The notes under the pieces are model-generated. The model was not told the origin of the DNA, did not search any database, and worked only from the letters and a program-made list of their open reading frames with translations. A DNA stretch of 64,000 nucleotides from Ferranicluibacter rubi (GTDB taxonomy: Bacteria > Pseudomonadota > Alphaproteobacteria > Rhizobiales > Rhizobiaceae): assembly GCF_011603255.1 (NCBI RefSeq), contig NZ_JAANCM010000005.1, positions 248,001 through 312,000 on the forward strand, given 5' to 3'. The position numbers and the translations under genes were made by a program. This document shows, piece after piece, positions 59,975 to 64,000 of the stretch. Every line of letters begins with the position of its first letter. Positions within the stretch are counted from its first letter, which is position 1.

Positions 59975-62900
59975 GCGGCCCCCACAAGACAGGGGCGGGT
60001 GGCTCTGCGGGATTTACCGCCCTCTTCATCCGCCGACCGATCCTTGCGCTGGTGGTCAATACGCTGATCATCGTCGCAGGCCTTGCGGCGCTGAACGGCG
60101 TCGAGATCCGCGAATTGCCGGAGGTCGATCAGCCGGTCGTGTCCGTCAATACGCGTTTCGAAGGGGCGGCACCCGAGACGGTCGACCGGGAACTGACCTC
60201 TGTGATCGAAGGCGCCGTCTCGCGCGTGCAGGGCATCAAGGATATCTCGTCCACCTCGCAATATGCCCAGAGCCGCGTGACGCTCCAGTTTTCAGACACA
60301 ACCGATATCGGGCAGGCGTCCAACGATGTGCGCGACGCGCTCGGCCGGGTGACGAACGATCTTCCCGATGGCGCCGATGCACCGCAGATCGTGAAGGCGG
60401 ATGCCGACAGCCAGCCGATCCTGCGCCTCGCGCTCACCTCCGACACGCTGTCGATGGAAGACCTGACGCTGCTGGCCGAAAACGAGGTGACCGACCGGCT
60501 CGCCTCCGTGGAGGGCGTGGCCGACGTCCAGCTGAACGGCGAGCAGGAGAAGATCTTCCGCATCGACGTCAACCAGGGCAAGCTTGCCGCCCGCGGCCTG
60601 ACGGTGGCCGACCTGCGCACGGCGCTGGCCAGCGCCTCGCTCGACGTTCCCGCGGGATCGCTGACCAGCGCCAATCAGGACCTCTCCGTCCGTGCGACGG
60701 CGGACCTGCAGACACCGGAACAGTTCGAGAAGGTTATCCTCGGGCCGAACGTGCGGCTCGGCGACGTCGCGACCGTGACGATGGGACCCGATATCGGCAC
60801 CTCGTCGCTCCGCTCCGGCGGCAAGCAGGGCATTGGCCTCGGCATCATCCGGCAGGCGCAGTCCAATACGCTCGACATTTCGAACGGCGTGAAGACCACG
60901 GTCGCCGAGATCGGCAAGATCCTACCACCGGGCACGGAGCTCACCATTACCAGCGACGATGCGGTCTTCATCCAGGGCGCCATCCACGAGGTCGAGATCG
61001 CGCTCGTCGCCTCGGTCATTATCGTGACGGTGGTGATTTATATGTTCCTGCTCGACTGGCGGGCGACGCTGATACCGGTGCTGACCATGCCGATCGCGCT
61101 GATCGGCACCTGCGCTGCGATCTACATGGCCGGCTTCTCGATCAACATCCTGACCCTGCTTGCGATCGTGCTGGCCACCGGCCTCGTGGTGGATGACGCG
61201 ATCGTCGTGCTGGAGAACATCGTGCGACGGCGAAGCGAGGGAATGGGACCGCGTGCGGCGGCCGTTCTCGGCACGCTCGAAGTGTTCTTCGCGGTCATCG
61301 CGACCACGGCGACGCTGGCGGCCGTCTTCATTCCGCTGTCTTTTCTGCCGGGGCAGACGGGTGGTCTCTTCCGCGAGTTCGGCTTCGTTCTCGCCTTCGC
61401 CATCATTCTCTCCGCCTTCGTGGCGCTGACCTTCTGTCCCATGCTCGCCTCGCGCATGCTGAAGGCGCAGCCTGACGGCCATGGCCATAGCGGGTTCCTT
61501 GGCCGCATCGGCGGCATGTTTGCCCGCGGGTACAGGCGCTCGCTCAAGGCGTGTCTCGATTCGCCACTCGTCGTGGGTCTCGCCTCCGTGATGGTCGTCA
61601 TCGCCGGCGGCATCGCGTTTACGACACTGCCATCCGAGCTGACGCCGACGGAGGACCGGGCGCGCATCCTGCTGCGCATGCAGGCGCCGCAGGGCGTCTC
61701 GCTCGATTACACGCAGGCGCAGATGCGCCGGGTGGAGGATGCGCTGCAGCCGATGGTAAAGGCCGGCGAGATCGCCAATGTCTATTCCATCTCGGGGCAG
61801 GGCGGTTCGGTCAACAATGGCTTCATGGTCCTGTCGCTCTCGTCATGGGGCGATCGCGAGCGGACGCAGCAGCAGATCTCGCGCGAAATCTCGCGCCTGT
61901 CGGCTGAGATCCCCTCGATCCGGGTCTTCCCGGTGCAGCCGAACAGCCTCGGCATTCGCGGCGCCGGCAACGGTTTGCAGCTCGCGCTGGTCGGTAACGA
62001 CTACAAGGCGCTCGGTGATGCCGCCGCCAAGCTGGTGCGGCAGATGGAGGATAGCGGTCGCTTCGAAAACGTGCGTCTGAACTACGAGGCGAACCAGGCG
62101 CAGCTGTCCGTGACCATCGACCGGGAGCGCGCGTCCGATCTCGGCATCGACATCAACGGCCTGTCGGCGGCGCTGCAGGCCATGCTCGACGGCAACAGCG
62201 TCATCGACGTCTATGTCGAAGGTGAGGCCTATCCGGTCAAGCTGCTCTCGACCACCAATCCCGTCAACGACCCGACCGACCTCGAAAACCTGTTTCTGAA
62301 GACCGGGGACGGCAAGATCGTGCCGATGTCGTCCATCGCCACCGTGAAGGAGCAGGCCGTCGCGCCGCAGCTGTCGCGCGAATCGCAGTTGCGCGCCGTG
62401 TCGCTTTCGGCGGGCCTAGCGCCCGGCACGGGCCTTGGCGAGGCTCTGGCCTATGCCGAGCAGGTTGCCAAGCCGTTGCTGCCGGCCGGCTCCCGCGTGG
62501 TGCCGCTGGCGGAAGCCGCGACGCTCAACGAGAACTCCGGCGCGCTGTTCGTCACCTTCGGCTTTGCCATCATCATCATCTTCCTCGTGCTGGCGGCCCA
62601 GTTCGAAAGCCTGATCAGCGGCCTCGTCATCATGTCCACGGTACCGCTCGGGCTCGCCTGCGCCGTGTTCGCGATGGTCCTCACGGGCAACTCGTTGAAT
62701 ATCTACAGCCAGATCGGGCTCGTGCTTTTGGTCGGCATCATGGCGAAGAACGGCATCCTGATCGTCGAGTTCGCCAACCAGCTTCGCGACCGCGGGCAGG
62801 GTCTGCGCGAGGCGATCGAGAATGCTTCCAACATCCGGCTTCGTCCGGTGATGATGACGATGATCGCGACCATCGTCGGTGCCGTGCCGCTCGTGCTCGC

Positions 62901-63126
62901 CAGCGGCGCAGGAGCCGAAGCCCGTATTGCGCTCGGCTGGGTTCTCGTCGGCGGCCTCGGCCTTGCGACCGTGGTCACGCTGTATCTGACGCCGGTCGCC
63001 TATCTCGCCATCGCCCGCTTTTCCAAGCCGCAGGTGGACGAGGAGCGTCGATTGCAGCGCGAGCTTGCCGCGGCCTACGGCGTGCACGAGGTCGAGCCGG
63101 AAGAGAGGCTGCGCGCGGCAGAATAG
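59971..63126 (+). CDS. RND-family multidrug efflux pump, inner-membrane (HAE1 type)
   Basis: A 1051-residue AcrB-like transporter with 12 helices and two large periplasmic loops. Helix 1 is FIRRPILALVVNTLIIVAGL, helix 4 carries the proton-relay pair in TGLVVDDAIVVLENI (two Asp), and helix 10 has GIMAKNGILIVEFAN with the conserved Lys. VPLVLASGAGAEAR closes the second half. It exports drugs or metabolites with the adaptor encoded upstream; no TolC-type gene follows, so an outer-membrane channel elsewhere must serve it. The substrate is unknown. Confidence 0.93.
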   Translation: MSGPHKTGAGGSAGFTALFIRRPILALVVNTLIIVAGLAALNGVEIRELPEVDQPVVSVNTRFEGAAPETVDRELTSVIEGAVSRVQGIKDISSTSQYAQSRVTLQFSDTTDIGQASNDVRDALGRVTNDLPDGADAPQIVKADADSQPILRLALTSDTLSMEDLTLLAENEVTDRLASVEGVADVQLNGEQEKIFRIDVNQGKLAARGLTVADLRTALASASLDVPAGSLTSANQDLSVRATADLQTPEQFEKVILGPNVRLGDVATVTMGPDIGTSSLRSGGKQGIGLGIIRQAQSNTLDISNGVKTTVAEIGKILPPGTELTITSDDAVFIQGAIHEVEIALVASVIIVTVVIYMFLLDWRATLIPVLTMPIALIGTCAAIYMAGFSINILTLLAIVLATGLVVDDAIVVLENIVRRRSEGMGPRAAAVLGTLEVFFAVIATTATLAAVFIPLSFLPGQTGGLFREFGFVLAFAIILSAFVALTFCPMLASRMLKAQPDGHGHSGFLGRIGGMFARGYRRSLKACLDSPLVVGLASVMVVIAGGIAFTTLPSELTPTEDRARILLRMQAPQGVSLDYTQAQMRRVEDALQPMVKAGEIANVYSISGQGGSVNNGFMVLSLSSWGDRERTQQQISREISRLSAEIPSIRVFPVQPNSLGIRGAGNGLQLALVGNDYKALGDAAAKLVRQMEDSGRFENVRLNYEANQAQLSVTIDRERASDLGIDINGLSAALQAMLDGNSVIDVYVEGEAYPVKLLSTTNPVNDPTDLENLFLKTGDGKIVPMSSIATVKEQAVAPQLSRESQLRAVSLSAGLAPGTGLGEALAYAEQVAKPLLPAGSRVVPLAEAATLNENSGALFVTFGFAIIIIFLVLAAQFESLISGLVIMSTVPLGLACAVFAMVLTGNSLNIYSQIGLVLLVGIMAKNGILIVEFANQLRDRGQGLREAIENASNIRLRPVMMTMIATIVGAVPLVLASGAGAEARIALGWVLVGGLGLATVVTLYLTPVAYLAIARFSKPQVDEERRLQRELAAAYGVHEVEPEERLRAAE

Positions 63127-63313
63127 GCCGGCGCGCTTCCCGATGTCTCGAACCGGCGCAGCTGTGGCGCTTGCGTCCCATGCGTTCCGAAAATGTGCGG
63201 TAACGCTCGCGCGATGAAGGAGGTGCTGGACAAAGTGATTCCGGATTCTACAGTAGGGCATTGATATTTCAGCAGGACCGCAGGTAAAGGGCCGGCGGTG
63301 GAGGATGCGGTCG

Positions 63314-64000
63314 ATGGCTCTCAAGGCGATCAGGTCGGGCGTTCGTAACGAAGCGGGGATCGTTGCGGCAATAACGGCGCTGAAGGCGCAGTTCGGCGAA
63401 CGCTTGCAGACGGGTGAGGCGATCCGCGCGCAGCATGCCCACACGACCACCTATATCCCTGCGCAACTGCCGGACGCGGTGGTGTTTCCACAAAACAGTG
63501 CCGAGGTTCAGGCGATCGTCGGGATCGCCGGGGAAAACCGCGTTCCGCTGATCCCGTTCGGAACGGGCTCGTCGCTCGAAGGCCATGTCAACGCACCGCA
63601 TGGCGGCATCAGCGTCGACATGAGCCGGATGAACCGCGTTCTCTCCGTCAACGAAAGCGATCTCGACTGCACGGTCGAGCCGGGCATCACGCGGGAAGAA
63701 CTCAACAGGGAATTGCGCGCGACCGGCCTGTTCTTCCCGATCGACCCCGGCGCTAATGCATCGATCGGCGGCATGGCATCGACGCGTGCTTCTGGCACCA
63801 ATGCCGTGCGCTACGGCACCATGCGGGAGAACGTTCTTGCAGTCACCGCCGTCATCGCCGACGGGCGCGAGATCCGGACCGCGCACCGGGCACGCAAATC
63901 TTCGGCGGGTTACGACCTCACGCGGCTGTTTGTCGGTGCGGAAGGCACGCTCGGCGTCCTGACCTCGGTCACTCTTCGGCTGCATGGTATTCCCGAGACG
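63314..64000 (+). CDS. FAD-linked oxidase, D-lactate dehydrogenase/GlcD-like (C-terminal part outside window)
   Basis: An open frame of 229 codons that runs off the right end. The FAD PCMH domain is clear: VVFPQNSAEVQAIVGIAG, PFGTGSSLEGHVNA, the GGISVDMSRMNRVL strand, DPGANASIGGMASTRASGT and VGAEGTLGVLTSVTLRL. The set fits cytochrome-linked D-lactate dehydrogenase or a GlcD-type glycolate oxidase. ATG at 63314 is preferred to that at 63305 because GGAGG lies at 63300-63304. Which substrate it uses depends on the missing C-terminus. Confidence 0.85.
   Translation, partial: MALKAIRSGVRNEAGIVAAITALKAQFGERLQTGEAIRAQHAHTTTYIPAQLPDAVVFPQNSAEVQAIVGIAGENRVPLIPFGTGSSLEGHVNAPHGGISVDMSRMNRVLSVNESDLDCTVEPGITREELNRELRATGLFFPIDPGANASIGGMASTRASGTNAVRYGTMRENVLAVTAVIADGREIRTAHRARKSSAGYDLTRLFVGAEGTLGVLTSVTLRLHGIPET

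Overview
The window is a high-GC chromosomal segment of an alphaproteobacterium, almost certainly a Rhizobiaceae member (Rhizobium/Agrobacterium/Sinorhizobium/Shinella type). The evidence is a long rhizobial-type FtsZ with a large linker, a btaAB betaine-lipid pair, a RIME-like palindromic repeat, MraZ/FtsI/FtsZ sequences of rhizobial style and many ATGA stop/start overlaps. No phage, transposase or CRISPR array was found. There are no rRNA or tRNA genes that I could recognise.

Layout. 1-12.3 kb: mixed cell-envelope genes. These are a truncated GH25 lysozyme-like lipoprotein, btaB-btaA, a GADEF/EAL c-di-GMP protein, a Tat-exported serine hydrolase, two lytic transglycosylases, PPi-dependent phosphofructokinase, a TerB/J-domain protein overlapping an N-acetylmuramoyl-alanine amidase, and an FAD amine-oxidase-like enzyme. 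12.38-12.78 kb: RNase P RNA (rnpB). 13.0-27.8 kb: the dcw cluster, mraZ-rsmH-ftsL-ftsI-murE-murF-mraY-murD-ftsW-murG-murC-murB. It starts from a promoter overlaid by four 10-bp-spaced MraZ boxes and ends with two tiny coupled membrane ORFs and a strong bidirectional terminator. 27.8-29.2 kb: a convergent MHS-family transporter splits the cluster. 29.6-34.7 kb: ddlB-ftsQ-ftsA-ftsZ. 34.9-40.9 kb: lpxC, bamD, recN, ligA.

41-48 kb: panC-panB (pantothenate), azlC-azlD (branched-chain amino-acid export), pepP, an intergenic region with a probable structured small RNA carrying two anti-Shine-Dalgarno CCTCCTCC motifs, prmA and a SCO-type copper chaperone. 48-55 kb: a chemoreceptor with its cheW, pncA, creA, an SfnB/DszC-like flavin oxidoreductase and a membrane-anchored DUF2778 (L,D-transpeptidase-like) protein. 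55-64 kb: a RIME-like element, a spermidine-synthase-like methyltransferase, a UvrD/PcrA helicase, an RND efflux pair and the start of an FAD-linked D-lactate dehydrogenase-like gene, cut by the window end.

The dcw part supplies the cytoplasmic peptidoglycan precursor steps (MurB to MurG, MraY, Ddl) and the divisome (FtsL, I, W, Q, A, Z). The surrounding amidase, transglycosylases, GH25 and L,D-transpeptidase-like proteins act on the finished wall. LpxC and BamD serve the outer membrane. The most interesting non-coding material is the anti-SD small-RNA candidate, the MraZ operator, CtrA-like sites before both mraZ and ddlB, and several perfect dyads in promoter regions (lpxC, bamD, sfnB-like gene). 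All family assignments are from reading the translated sequence; no database search was run.
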